This document shows, piece after piece, positions 27,415 to 36,345 of a stretch of DNA of 64,000 nt. The position numbers and the translations under genes were made by a program. Numbering within the stretch: the stretch's first letter is position 1; each line of letters opens with the position of its first letter. The notes beneath the pieces are model-generated. The model had not been told where the DNA came from, made no database searches, and saw only the letters and a program-made list of their open reading frames with translations. This DNA comes from Croceicoccus ponticola (lineage in GTDB: Bacteria > Pseudomonadota > Alphaproteobacteria > Sphingomonadales > Sphingomonadaceae), in assembly GCF_004004515.1 (NCBI RefSeq), contig NZ_RXOL01000002.1, positions 1-64,000 on the forward strand, read 5' to 3'.

Positions 27415-27944
27415 CTAATTACCGGACTTTTGGGCATTCCTGACAGCGGCTGCGAACGCGATCACCGTAGGATCTTCAACGCCAACCGCGTTAAGCTTTC
27501 TGGCAATGTTGAGCACGTAGTCCGAAGCCCTTCCGTCTCTCCCAACGGCTGTCATCGCCATTGCAACCAGTTCGTCGAGAGTTTTTCCAGTGATGACGTT
27601 TCTTCCCCCGTAGACGGGTAAATGTGCCTCAACGTCGCGGCCATCGCTCAACGTGATTCTCTTCTTTCGTAGCGGAAAGTTCTTGCCTTCGCGGCGTTCA
27701 AGGTCGGCGAACACTTCGGCTTCTCTCGAGTCGTCAAACTCAAATGCATAGCCTATGCAAGCCCCGTCAGCTTTTTCGACTAAGTTCAGGGTGGGACCAG
27801 GTGTGGTATTGCCCCCCAATTCACTTTCGACGCTTTGTTGAAAGATCGTTCATAACCTTTTAGCGTCGCCAACACTCCATTCGCACCGCCATACGATGTT
27901 TGCCAGTTGTCCCACATGAGCGACCCGTATCCGAAAACCCACAT
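27415..27944 (-). pseudogene. ChaC-like gamma-glutamylcyclotransferase, frameshifted
   Basis: ATG at 27944 with a GGAGG ribosome site. The first 45 or so codons read MWVFGYGSLMWDNW ... YERSFNKAS, the substrate-loop region of ChaC/GGCT enzymes. Frame is then lost at a run of six G (27812-27817) in NWG. The rest continues in another frame with PGPTLNLV, GYAFEF and LERREGKNF, where the REG segment holds the expected catalytic Glu. One added or lost G would restore about 176 residues, so this is either a sequencing slip in a homopolymer or a true mutation. ChaC enzymes degrade glutathione or gamma-glutamyl peptides. Same strand as the defence operon. Confidence 0.75.
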
Positions 27945-28488
27945 TCTGTTTCCTCCATTTTTGGTGCAACGATATGTTTTCGTATAGCTAGTCGTACCGG
28001 CCCAGAACTTGTAAAAAATACCATGGAATGCTGGAATTATTTTTGGCAGTGTGCTGGGCATCTCATCATTCTGACGTAAGGTAGCCGACTGCAATTCATA
28101 GGTCTGATGTCGGCTGCAGAACGCGGCCGTAGTTACCTGAACATCCGAATTTGTGGCGCGAAGCTGACCCGCCGGCTCGCTGTCTGAAACGTCCGCTATC
28201 CCAATCTTTGCTCTTGAAAGGAGACGTTCCGGAGTGTCCGACAAGTCGGCCATCCAAACCGTTCGACAACTTTGTCAGCTTTCAGGCGTTCGCACGGCGA
28301 GCAGCTAGAGCCGAGATAGCGCGCAAAGCCGTTCATCATGAGATTCCATTCGACTTCGCCGCGAGGTGGAGCATTGCTGTTCGGGTGAATGACGGTCGGC
28401 TTGCCCGGCCACTGCCCTGACCGGTGCGACCGACAGGGCTTTGGGTGGTGGGAGCAGCACGGCGCTGATCCCGGAATGGAGACCACTC
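27945..28488. other. Intergenic stretch between ChaC-like gene and recombinase operon
   Basis: About 0.54 kb separating two divergent units. No ORF in it resembles a protein family. Promoters for both directions should lie here. The 28420-28490 part is higher in GC and belongs compositionally with the recombinase operon. Confidence 0.4.
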
Positions 28489-28722
28489 ATGACCACATCA
28501 CAAAACAATGCCAACACCACCGCTCCTGCCAGCAAGACCGAGCAGGTACTTGCCATGTTGACCCGAGAGCAGGGCGCTACGCTGGCGGAGATTACCGAGC
28601 TCACCGGCTGGCTGCCACACAGCGCACGCGCGGCACTGACCGGCCTGCGCAAGAAGGGTCACGACATTACCAGGACCAAGCGTGACGAGATGACCTGCTA
28701 TTACATCGCAGAGCAAGCCTGA
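28489..28722 (+). CDS. DUF3489-domain protein
   Basis: 77 residues from the ATG at 28489. The core matches DUF3489, a small winged-helix-like domain: EQVLAMLTREQGATLAEITE, then a GWLPHSARAALTGLRKKGHDI segment. It is probably a DNA-binding accessory factor. It overlaps the next gene by one base and forms an operon with DUF2924 and the serine recombinase, a trio frequently seen at the edge of alphaproteobacterial integrated elements. Likely partner of the integrase, though its exact role is unknown. Confidence 0.85.
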   Translation: MTTSQNNANTTAPASKTEQVLAMLTREQGATLAEITELTGWLPHSARAALTGLRKKGHDITRTKRDEMTCYYIAEQA

Positions 28723-29159
28723 TGGCGCGGCAGAACAAGCGGCTCGATGCAGACCTGGCCTCGCTGGCGGACATGACGTCAGCGGACCTGCAGGAACGCT
28801 GGTCCGCAATTGCAGGCGAGGCACCACCAAAGGCGCCGCCCGCACTGCTGCGCCGCCTTCTGGCCCAGCGGCTACAGGAACGACGGCACGGTGGACTCCC
28901 CGTGATGGTCATCCGCGAGCTTGAGCGGATGGCGGACAAGCAGCAGCCAGCGGCCGCGCCGGTTGCCCAACGCCCTGCACTTACCAATGGCACACGCCTG
29001 ATCCGGGAATGGAACGGGCAGACTATCGCCGTGGAGGTGGTGGAAGGTGGCTTCAGCCGGGACGGTCGGACGTATCGCTCGCTGAGCGAGATCGCCCGTG
29101 AGGTAACCGGCGCCCACTGGTCGGGTCCACGCTTCTTCGGATTGACCCACCGTGGCTGA
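28722..29159 (+). CDS. DUF2924-domain protein
   Basis: 145 residues. Middle and C-terminal parts match DUF2924: LTNGTRLIREWNGQTIAVEV, then FSRDGRTYRSLSEIAREVTG and WSGPRFFGL. The N-terminal half is helical (LLRRLLAQRLQERR). Start overlaps DUF3489 by one base and its end overlaps the recombinase start by eight, so the three are translationally coupled. Function unknown; the strict linkage suggests it helps the recombinase bind or choose direction. Confidence 0.88.
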   Translation: MARQNKRLDADLASLADMTSADLQERWSAIAGEAPPKAPPALLRRLLAQRLQERRHGGLPVMVIRELERMADKQQPAAAPVAQRPALTNGTRLIREWNGQTIAVEVVEGGFSRDGRTYRSLSEIAREVTGAHWSGPRFFGLTHRG

Positions 29160-30831
29160 CAAGGTCCTGCGCTGCGCGGTCTATACCCGCAAGTCGACCG
29201 AGGATGGACTGGAGCAGGAGTTCAACAGTCTCGATGCCCAATACGAGGCCTGCGCCGCCTATGCCGTCAGCCAGCGCCACGAAGGCTGGCTGCTCCTTCC
29301 CGACCGTTACGACGATGGTGGGTTCTCGGGTGGCAACATGCAGCGACAAGGTCTGCAGCGACTGCTCGCCGACGTGGCTGCGGGCAAGGTCGACATCATT
29401 CTCGTCTACAAAATCGACCGGCTCACCCGCAGCCTCGCCGATTTCGCCAAGATCGTTGAAGTGCTCGACAAGGCAGGCGCCAGCTTCGTGTCGATTACCC
29501 AGTCCTTCAATACCACCACCAGCATGGGGCGCCTGACCCTCAACATGCTGCTGTCTTTCGCCCAGTTCGAGCGCGAGGTTACCGGCGAGCGCATCCGCGA
29601 CAAGATCGCAGCTTCCAAGCGCAAGGGGATGTGGATGGGCGGCCCGGTGCCGCTCGGTTACAGTGTCGAGAACCGCAAACTCGTCGAGAACGAGACAGAA
29701 GCGAAACTGGTTCGACACATCATACAGCGGTATCTCGCGGTCGGATCGGTCGTCGCGCTCGCCGACGAACTGAACCGCGACGGGTACCGCACCAAGGTAC
29801 AGGTTCGTGCCAGTGGCCCGCATCGGGGCGGCGGCATCTTTCGGCGGGGAACGCTATACCACCTGCTCTCGAACCCGATCTACCATGGCAAGATCGTGCA
29901 CAAGGGTGACGTCTTCGCCGGCGAACATCCGGCCATCGTCTCGCCGGACCTTTGGGAAGATGTTCAAGCCATGCTCAAAGCCAACGCATCAGGGACATCA
30001 CGCCGGCTGAAAGTCCGGCAACCCAGCCTGCTGGTCGGGAAACTCCATGATGGCGAAGGCAGGGACATGACCCCGAGCCATACGACCAAGCCGGGCAAGC
30101 GTTATCGCTATTACGTAACCCGGCCCGACATGGTTGACGGATCTCCCGCGTGGCGGGTGTCGGCCTTCGATCTGGAACAACTCGTCTGCCAGCGGTTCGC
30201 CGAACTGCTGTGCGATCAGCAGTTCCTGTGTCGGCTCGTTCCGGACAACGATGCTGACTCCATCCAGCTGGCCATTGCCGCCGGCGATCTTGCCGCCGCG
30301 ACCCTGCGCAGTGGGTCGGTGCATGACAAGGCGGCCTTGCTGGAAACCATCATCGACCGGATCAACCTTGGTGATGGCGGGATCGAGATCATGACCAGTC
30401 CTGCCCTGATCCGCAGCACGTTGGACCTGACGAGCGCATCGGATGAACGGGAGGAACCCACTATCCTCGCGCTCCCCGCAACCAAGGTAAGGCGGGGGCA
30501 CCAATTGCGCCTCATTATTCCAGGCCCTGCGGATCTGAGTAATATTCCGCTGCGGCGTGACGAGAAGCTGGTGTCGCTCTTGGCCGAAGCGCGCGCCGCA
30601 CGAAATCTGGTCCAGTCACAGCCGGACCAGTCGATCGCCAGCATTGCGGCGGGCGTCGGCAAGTGTCGAACTCGGCTGGGAAAGCTCGCTGCTCTCGCCT
30701 GTCTGGCTCCGGACATCGTCACGGCCATTGTCCAGGGTCGGCAGCCTGCCTCGCTGACCAGCCGCTCATTACTCGACGCCGAGCTTCCGCTTGCGTGGAC
30801 CGACCAGCGTCGCGTCCTCGGCTTCATCTGA
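29152..30831 (+). CDS. Large serine recombinase (integrase)
   Basis: 559 residues from a GTG at 29152. The resolvase/invertase catalytic domain spans about 5-150, with the nucleophile Ser15 in YTRKS and the downstream IDRLTRS and LLSFAQFERE motifs. The Recombinase domain (about 165-265, IYHGKIVHKG) and a zinc-ribbon-type region follow. Such enzymes integrate and excise elements between short att sites without long repeats. It reads toward tRNA-Leu and ends about 190 bp from it, so the right attachment site is probably in or near 30832-31020. Confidence 0.92.
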   Translation: MADKVLRCAVYTRKSTEDGLEQEFNSLDAQYEACAAYAVSQRHEGWLLLPDRYDDGGFSGGNMQRQGLQRLLADVAAGKVDIILVYKIDRLTRSLADFAKIVEVLDKAGASFVSITQSFNTTTSMGRLTLNMLLSFAQFEREVTGERIRDKIAASKRKGMWMGGPVPLGYSVENRKLVENETEAKLVRHIIQRYLAVGSVVALADELNRDGYRTKVQVRASGPHRGGGIFRRGTLYHLLSNPIYHGKIVHKGDVFAGEHPAIVSPDLWEDVQAMLKANASGTSRRLKVRQPSLLVGKLHDGEGRDMTPSHTTKPGKRYRYYVTRPDMVDGSPAWRVSAFDLEQLVCQRFAELLCDQQFLCRLVPDNDADSIQLAIAAGDLAAATLRSGSVHDKAALLETIIDRINLGDGGIEIMTSPALIRSTLDLTSASDEREEPTILALPATKVRRGHQLRLIIPGPADLSNIPLRRDEKLVSLLAEARAARNLVQSQPDQSIASIAAGVGKCRTRLGKLAALACLAPDIVTAIVQGRQPASLTSRSLLDAELPLAWTDQRRVLGFI

Positions 30832-31020
30832 GGCCAATCTCACTGCAGTCAGAATTTTCGGACCAGAGACGGCTGGCAATCAGCGGCGGCAAAACGCCCC
30901 GGATCCGCCAGTCTCTGACTGCGCCTGTCCATGCCACGCGCGCACAAACCCGCGCAATCGCGCCGAAAACTGGGCTGTGCTCTGGAGAGGCCCCGTCTGG
31001 GGGAGTTTTTTGGGACTGTT

Positions 31021-31107
31021 TGGTGCGGTCGAGAAGACTCGAACTTCCACGGGCTTTCGCCCACAACGACCTCAACGTTGCGCGTCTACCAATTCCGCCA
31101 CGACCGC
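31021..31107 (-). tRNA. tRNA-Leu (GAG)
   Basis: On the minus strand the cloverleaf begins GCGGTCG at 31107 and closes with CGACCGC plus A and an encoded CCA (31021-31023). Anticodon loop TTGAGGT gives GAG, and a long variable arm (TGTGGGCGAAAGCCCGTG) is as expected for Leu. The gene borders the serine-recombinase operon and is the first core-genome landmark to its right. Confidence 0.9.
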
Positions 31108-31246
31108 ACCTGAAACAAGGGCGGCTGGCGAACTCGATAAAGTTCGGAAGCGCCGCCCCTTGGTAGGCGCGTGCCATTAGCAACGGACCGGCGGGTGCGC
31201 AACAGACTTCGACATGAAAATTAACGTGCCGGGTCGGCTCGTCGGT

Positions 31247-32158
31247 TCAGCCCGCTTTCCAGCCGATCTCGACCACGCGGGCAGAGGCGGGAACGTCGGT
31301 AACCGCTTCGTTGATCGAAACCGTTTCGCCGGGCGCCAGTTCGCGCTTCGGCGGTTCGAGCTCCCACGTGTAGACGACACGTTCCTGCGCATCGCGAAGC
31401 ACGACCTGCACATCGGGCACATGCTCCGTGCTGCTGCCGATGTTCTTTACCGTCCCGCTCGCCGCAAAGAATTGCAGGCCGTTGGGCAAGGTCCGGCGAT
31501 CCTGCTTGTCGGCTGGGAAGTCGAGCTCGAGATTGTCCGACGCCGGTGCGAACGCGACCTGACCGACTGGGAGCCATGCGGGCGCACCATAGAAACGCAC
31601 GGCGGCAAAGGCTGCCGCAGCCACCGCCAAGAGGACCAGCAGCACGAACAGGATCAGCCGCAGACGCGATTTCGGCGGCGCGGGCTCGTCCCAGCTTTCC
31701 TCGGCCACAGGCTCCGGCCCAGTTCCCAGCTCGGGTTCGGCAACAGGAACCGGTTCGGAAGGGGCGGCCGGGCCATCGAATTCAGGCTCTTCGCGCCATG
31801 CCTGTGCCGCGGTCGGCACTCTTGCTTCCGGCTCCGTCGCGGGCGCCGCGTAGGAATCGGGCGCTGCGGACATGGGTTCCGGTCGTGCCTCGGGTTCCGC
31901 GAATGTCGGCTGCGGCGGCGCAGCCGGCATCGGGGTATCGCCCCCGGCTTCGTCCCAGCCGCCGGCCGTGGGCGCGGCGGGCGCAGTCGGGACGGGCTGA
32001 TGATCGTGATCGGCGCCATCGTCGAAAGCAGGAGTCTGGCCCGGTTGCTCGAACCAGCTGTGGCGGCATTTCGCGCAACGCACGGTGCGGCCTTCCGGAC
32101 CGATGGCCCCATCCGGCACCGAGTAGCGCGTCTGGCAGGCAGGGCAGGCTATCTGCAT
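31247..32158 (-). CDS. MJ0042/zinc-ribbon and DUF3426 membrane protein
   Basis: 303 residues. An N-terminal zinc ribbon has CPAC ... CAKC (residues about 5-32, followed by HSWF). A long Pro/Ala/Glu-rich low-complexity linker follows, then one membrane span (about 165-190, LILFVLLVLLAVAAAAFAAV) and a DUF3426 domain to the end. This is a common alphaproteobacterial protein of unknown function found next to ftsE. It is divergent from ftsE here. Confidence 0.8.
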   Translation of the reverse strand: MQIACPACQTRYSVPDGAIGPEGRTVRCAKCRHSWFEQPGQTPAFDDGADHDHQPVPTAPAAPTAGGWDEAGGDTPMPAAPPQPTFAEPEARPEPMSAAPDSYAAPATEPEARVPTAAQAWREEPEFDGPAAPSEPVPVAEPELGTGPEPVAEESWDEPAPPKSRLRLILFVLLVLLAVAAAAFAAVRFYGAPAWLPVGQVAFAPASDNLELDFPADKQDRRTLPNGLQFFAASGTVKNIGSSTEHVPDVQVVLRDAQERVVYTWELEPPKRELAPGETVSINEAVTDVPASARVVEIGWKAG

Positions 32159-32333
32159 GGATCGAGACTAAACATCGCCACCGACTCGGGGGCAATAGCG
32201 TGGACTCGTCTTGTTCCGCCCAAGTCGGGTGTTATCCACACCAATGGGCTGGAAATCGTACCTTTTCGGGCGCTAGAAGCCGGACGGCCCAATTCGCGCC
32301 GGTTTTTGGCCCTCGGCAGGTGATAATCCAGAC

Positions 32334-33098
32334 GTGACGCCAGACGCCCCCTCATTCGAACTTCGCGAAGGTTCCTTCGGCTCATCGACGGGGCCGATCG
32401 TGCGGTTCGAAAACGTCGGCCTGCGCTATGGCGCGGGGCGCGAGGTGCTGTCCGACATCACGTTCAAGCTGCATCCGGGCCGGTTCTATTTTCTCACCGG
32501 TCCGTCCGGCGCGGGCAAGACGACGTTGCTGAAGCTGCTCTATCTGGCGCAACGGCCGTCGCGCGGGGTCATTTCGATGTTCGGCGAGGACGCTGTGAAC
32601 CTGTCGCGTGCGCGGCGCCCGGAACTGCGTCGCCGGATCGGCGTGGTGTTTCAGGACTTTCGGCTCGTCCCGCACCTGAGCGTGTTCGACAACGTGGCCC
32701 TGCCGCTTCGACTTGCAGGCGTGCCCGAAGAAGAACTGATCGGGCCGGTTACCGACATGATCGAATGGGTTGGCCTGACGCTTGCGCTCGACCAGCGGCC
32801 CTCGACACTTTCGGGCGGCGAACAGCAACGCGTTGCCATCGCCCGCGCGGTCATCACCCGGCCCGAATTGCTGGTCGCCGACGAACCGACCGGCAACGTC
32901 GATCCGCAAATGGCAGTCCGCCTGCTGTACCTGTTTTCGTCGATGAACAAGCTGGGCACGACGGTCGTGCTGGCCACGCACGACACGTCGTTGATGAACC
33001 GACAGCCCGACGCCGCCGTCATGCGGCTCGAACGCGGGCGGCTCGATGATCCGACCGGCATGATCCGCAACCCGCCCGAACAGCGGGGCCGACGATGA
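32334..33098 (+). CDS. ftsE: Cell-division ATP-binding protein FtsE
   Basis: 254 residues from a GTG at 32334, with about 20 extra N-terminal residues before the ABC domain. Walker A GPSGAGKTT, the signature LSGGEQQ and Walker B LLVADEPTGN are intact. FtsE with membrane partner FtsX couples ATP use to peptidoglycan hydrolysis at the septum. Its stop overlaps the ftsX start (ATGA). Confidence 0.92.
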   Translation: MTPDAPSFELREGSFGSSTGPIVRFENVGLRYGAGREVLSDITFKLHPGRFYFLTGPSGAGKTTLLKLLYLAQRPSRGVISMFGEDAVNLSRARRPELRRRIGVVFQDFRLVPHLSVFDNVALPLRLAGVPEEELIGPVTDMIEWVGLTLALDQRPSTLSGGEQQRVAIARAVITRPELLVADEPTGNVDPQMAVRLLYLFSSMNKLGTTVVLATHDTSLMNRQPDAAVMRLERGRLDDPTGMIRNPPEQRGRR

Positions 33099-34063
33099 TT
33101 TTGACGCGCAAGGAACAGGCAACGCTGTTCGCCCGCGAAGGTTTCGGCCGCGCCCGCGCGCTGTGGCAGCCGCGCGTGGCAAGCGCGCCGCTCATCAGTC
33201 AGAAATCGGTGGCGGGGCCGGTGCCGTGGGTGATCGCGATCATGACCGCGCTGACCGTCATCGCGGCAGCCGGCGGCCTGGCGCTGGGCGGCATCGCGCG
33301 GACGGCGGCGGCAGATCTTGCCGGTGGCGTGACGGTCCAGATCGCAGGCCCCGCAGAGGCCGAGGCCGAACGGCAAGCTCGCGCGGCCGTGGCGGCGCTG
33401 GTAAAGCTGGATGGCGTGACCGCGGTCCGCCGCCTGGGCGCAAAGGATCGCGAAGACCTCCTGCGTCCATGGCTGGGCGACATGGGAGCAGGCGCCATGC
33501 CGGGCGATGAAGACCTGCTCGTCATGCCCGAACTGATCGAATTGCGCGTGGCGGGCAATGCCGGGCCACAATCTCTGGATCGGGTGCGCGCCGTGTTGGC
33601 GCAAGCGGCGCCCGATGCCAGTGTCAGCGCCGACATGGAGTGGCTGGCCCCGTTGCAGGAAGCGATTTCGGCGCTCCAATGGCTGGCGGTCGCGTTGGTC
33701 GGTTTGCTGATAACCGCGACGGCGGCGGCAGTGCTGTTGGCCAGCCGGAGCGCGCTGACCGCCAATCGCGACACGATCGAGATCATGCACTTGCTTGGCG
33801 CGCACGATCTTCAAGTTGCGCGCATGTTTCAAAAGGCCGCGGCGATGAGCGCGGCTGCGGGCGGTGCCGCCGGGTTTGCAGTGGCACAAGCTACGATCTT
33901 GCTGCTGGCGGGCAAATTTGCCGCGCTCGGCCCCGGCAACACCGCGGCGGGACTACGCTGGTTCGATTGGGCGGCGCTGGTCCTGATCCCGATCGCGGGC
34001 GTCGTGCTGGCCGGTTTAACCGCCCGCATCACAGTGCTCGCCACATTGCGGCGGATGCCGTGA
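33095..34063 (+). CDS. ftsX: Cell-division membrane protein FtsX
   Basis: 322 residues. One membrane span at about 50-70, a periplasmic domain to about 185, then three more spans, with DTIEIMHLLGAHDLQVARMF in the cytoplasmic loop typical of FtsX. It pairs with the upstream ftsE, overlapping by four bases. Length and topology are normal for alphaproteobacteria. Confidence 0.88.
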   Translation: MILTRKEQATLFAREGFGRARALWQPRVASAPLISQKSVAGPVPWVIAIMTALTVIAAAGGLALGGIARTAAADLAGGVTVQIAGPAEAEAERQARAAVAALVKLDGVTAVRRLGAKDREDLLRPWLGDMGAGAMPGDEDLLVMPELIELRVAGNAGPQSLDRVRAVLAQAAPDASVSADMEWLAPLQEAISALQWLAVALVGLLITATAAAVLLASRSALTANRDTIEIMHLLGAHDLQVARMFQKAAAMSAAAGGAAGFAVAQATILLLAGKFAALGPGNTAAGLRWFDWAALVLIPIAGVVLAGLTARITVLATLRRMP

Positions 34064-34110
34064 GGTCGCGGATTGCGGCGCGGCGCAGCGCAGCCTAACA
34101 CGAGCGCAGG

Positions 34111-34650
34111 ATGTTTCGCCGGATCTTCTCCTTTCTCCTGCTCGTTTGGGCATTGGGCTTTGCGGCTTTCGCGATGCTGTTGCCGCAACCGGCGGACGAT
34201 ACGCGCACCGATGGCGTGGTCGTCGTGACGGGCGCAGGCGGGCGAATCGAACGTGGCGTCGAAGCGCTGCAGCAAGGCTGGTCGAAAAAACTTCTTGTTT
34301 CCGGCGTCGATTCGGAGGTCAAGCCGGAGGAGCTGGCGGCCGAATACGACATCCCGATGCGGCTGATGGATTGCTGCATCACGCTGGGGTACGAAGCGGT
34401 CGACACGCGTTCGAACGCCGCCGAATCGGCGACATGGGTCAGGCAGCAGAAGCTGAAATCGATCCGTCTCGTCACCAGCGACTGGCACATGCGCCGCGCG
34501 GCGCACGACCTGTCGTTGACGCTTGACAGCAATGTCGAGGTGGTTCGCGACGCGGTGCCGAGCGAGCCGAAGCTTTCGATGCTGTTCCTCGAATATCACA
34601 AGTTTCTGATCGGCCATGCCGCGCAGTGGCTCAATCTTTGGCGGAGCTGA
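34111..34650 (+). CDS. YdcF/SanA-type (DUF218) membrane protein
   Basis: 179 residues with an N-terminal membrane anchor (FSFLLLVWALGFAAFAML) and a DUF218 domain: VVVTGAGGRIERGVEAL, KKLLVSGVD, DTRSNAAESATWV and TSDWHMRRA. This family acts in envelope maintenance, possibly on polyprenyl carriers. Located between ftsX and the acyltransferase gene, five bases before the latter. Confidence 0.82.
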   Translation: MFRRIFSFLLLVWALGFAAFAMLLPQPADDTRTDGVVVVTGAGGRIERGVEALQQGWSKKLLVSGVDSEVKPEELAAEYDIPMRLMDCCITLGYEAVDTRSNAAESATWVRQQKLKSIRLVTSDWHMRRAAHDLSLTLDSNVEVVRDAVPSEPKLSMLFLEYHKFLIGHAAQWLNLWRS

Positions 34651-34654
34651 CGCA

Positions 34655-35368
34655 GTGGCAGGCCTGATTTCGCAAATGCGGTCCGCCGTCTTTGCCGTCA
34701 CGTTCTACGTCGGCAGCTTCCTGATCATCATGGTCACGGTACCGGCGCTGATCTTGCCGCGCGGATTCGTGTTCGGCATCGCGCGCGTGTGGTCTTGGTA
34801 CCACCGGCAGTGCTGCCGCTTTGTGCTAGGGTACCGCATCGTCGTCGAAGGCACGCAGCCAAAAGAGCAGGCTCTTTACGCGATCAAGCACGAGAGCTTC
34901 TTCGAAGCGATCGACGCCCCCACGTTCACCGGCGGCCCGGTCATCCCATTTGCCAAGATCGAACTTATGCGCATCCCGGTTTGGGGCCGGGCGGCAAGAC
35001 AATATGGCGTCATCGGGGTCGACCGTGATACAGGGGCGCAGGCGATCCGGCAGATCAGCCGCGCGGCACGGGAATTGAAACCCGAAGGCCGCGATTTCGT
35101 GATCTTTCCAGAAGGCACGCGCATCCCGCACAATCAGCCCGGCACGCTTCAGGCAGGGCTTTACGCGGTTTATAAAATCCTCGGCCTGCCGCTCGTCCCC
35201 GTGGCTGTGGACAGCGGCCCGCTTTATCAGACCAAGCCCAAACGATCGGGCACGATAACCTATCGCATCGGCGAAGTGGTGCCGCCGGGGCTGTCGCGTG
35301 ATGAGATGGAGGCGCGGGTTTTCGCTGCGATCAACGCGCTGAACGATCTGCCCGAAACGACCGCGTAA
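34655..35368 (+). CDS. plsC: 1-acyl-sn-glycerol-3-phosphate acyltransferase (PlsC type)
   Basis: About 237 residues from a GTG at 34655 (GGAG upstream) or ATG at 34676. An N-terminal membrane span, then acyltransferase motifs: KHESFFEA, where the usual HX4D reads HX4E, and FPEGTRIP. It adds the second acyl chain in phosphatidic acid synthesis. The HX4E variant is common among alphaproteobacterial members, so activity is expected. Confidence 0.85.
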   Translation: MAGLISQMRSAVFAVTFYVGSFLIIMVTVPALILPRGFVFGIARVWSWYHRQCCRFVLGYRIVVEGTQPKEQALYAIKHESFFEAIDAPTFTGGPVIPFAKIELMRIPVWGRAARQYGVIGVDRDTGAQAIRQISRAARELKPEGRDFVIFPEGTRIPHNQPGTLQAGLYAVYKILGLPLVPVAVDSGPLYQTKPKRSGTITYRIGEVVPPGLSRDEMEARVFAAINALNDLPETTA

Positions 35369-35388
35369 CGGCCTCGCGCGCCAGCGGG

Positions 35389-36345
35389 TCAGTCCCCGGC
35401 AGTCCCGTCGGGCAATACTGCGCCCGTATGATCGCCGCGCCCGAAATCGGGGCGAGCATCGTCCTGCCCTTCCTCGATGATCGACCGGCGGATCTCACGG
35501 GTTTTGGCGAAATGTTCGAACAACGCATCGCCATCGCCCCAGCGGATCGCGCGCTGAAGTGCGGTCAGATCCTCGCTGTAGCGTTGCAGGATTTCAAGCA
35601 CGGCATGCTTGTTAGACAGAAACACGTCGCGCCACATCGTCGGATCGCTGGCGGCGATGCGGGTAAAGTCGCGGAAACCGCCTGCCGAATACTTGATGAC
35701 CTCGCTGCGGGTCACTTCCTCAAGGTCGGATGCCGTGCCGACGATGGTGTAGGCGATGAGGTGCGGGACATGGCTGGTCACCGCGAGCACGAGATCGTGG
35801 TGGTCGGGCGCCATCGTTTCCACCGTCGCGCCGATCCCGCGCCAGAACGCCATGACCTTTTCCGCATCGTCGGGATCGGTCGCAGCGCAAGGGGTGACGA
35901 TGCACCAGCGGTTCTTGAACAGCGAGGCAAAGCCCGCCTCCGGCCCGGAATGTTCGGTGCCTGCCACCGGGTGCGCGGGCACGATGGGCTGACCCGGCAG
36001 CACGCGGGCAATCGCTTCGGCGACCGATACCTTGCACGAACCCACATCGCTGACGATGCAGTCCGGCTTCAGCTTGCCGGCAAGCGTGGCGGCGACTTCT
36101 TCCATCGCGCGCACCGGCACGCACAGGATGACGAGATCGGCGTCGGCCACCGCCTCTGCCACCGTGTCGGGCACAACGTGGGCAAGACCGCGCCGGGTCG
36201 CGACCGCGCGCACATCGGCGTCGCTGTCCCAGCCCGATACCGTCACGTCGGGCATGCATTCTCGCACTGCCAGCCCGATGGACCCGCCGATCAGGCCAAG
36301 CCCGATGATCGCGACATGGCCAAAGGGCGCGTTCTCGCCGCTCAT
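35389..36345 (-). CDS. tyrC: Prephenate/arogenate dehydrogenase
   Basis: 318 residues from the ATG at 36345; its first bases overlap the stop of hisC (ATGA). Rossmann motif [12 protein letters not shown] at the start, then [20 protein letters not shown] and a helical dimerisation domain with [10 protein letters not shown]. It oxidises prephenate or arogenate in tyrosine synthesis. Coupled to the aminotransferase gene upstream, which may also serve aromatic amino acids. The longer in-frame extension upstream lies on top of hisC and is not coding. Confidence 0.9.
   Translation of the reverse strand: MSGENAPFGHVAIIGLGLIGGSIGLAVRECMPDVTVSGWDSDADVRAVATRRGLAHVVPDTVAEAVADADLVILCVPVRAMEEVAATLAGKLKPDCIVSDVGSCKVSVAEAIARVLPGQPIVPAHPVAGTEHSGPEAGFASLFKNRWCIVTPCAATDPDDAEKVMAFWRGIGATVETMAPDHHDLVLAVTSHVPHLIAYTIVGTASDLEEVTRSEVIKYSAGGFRDFTRIAASDPTMWRDVFLSNKHAVLEILQRYSEDLTALQRAIRWGDGDALFEHFAKTREIRRSIIEEGQDDARPDFGRGDHTGAVLPDGTAGD

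Noticed and set aside
30989-31012. Short CCCC-GTCT-GGGG hairpin and T-run after the recombinase gene
   Set aside because: The stem is only four pairs, too weak to call a terminator or an att site.
32651-33889. Long minus-strand frames over ftsE and ftsX
   Set aside because: They are mirror images of strongly conserved plus-strand genes in GC-rich DNA, with no ribosome site or protein-family resemblance.
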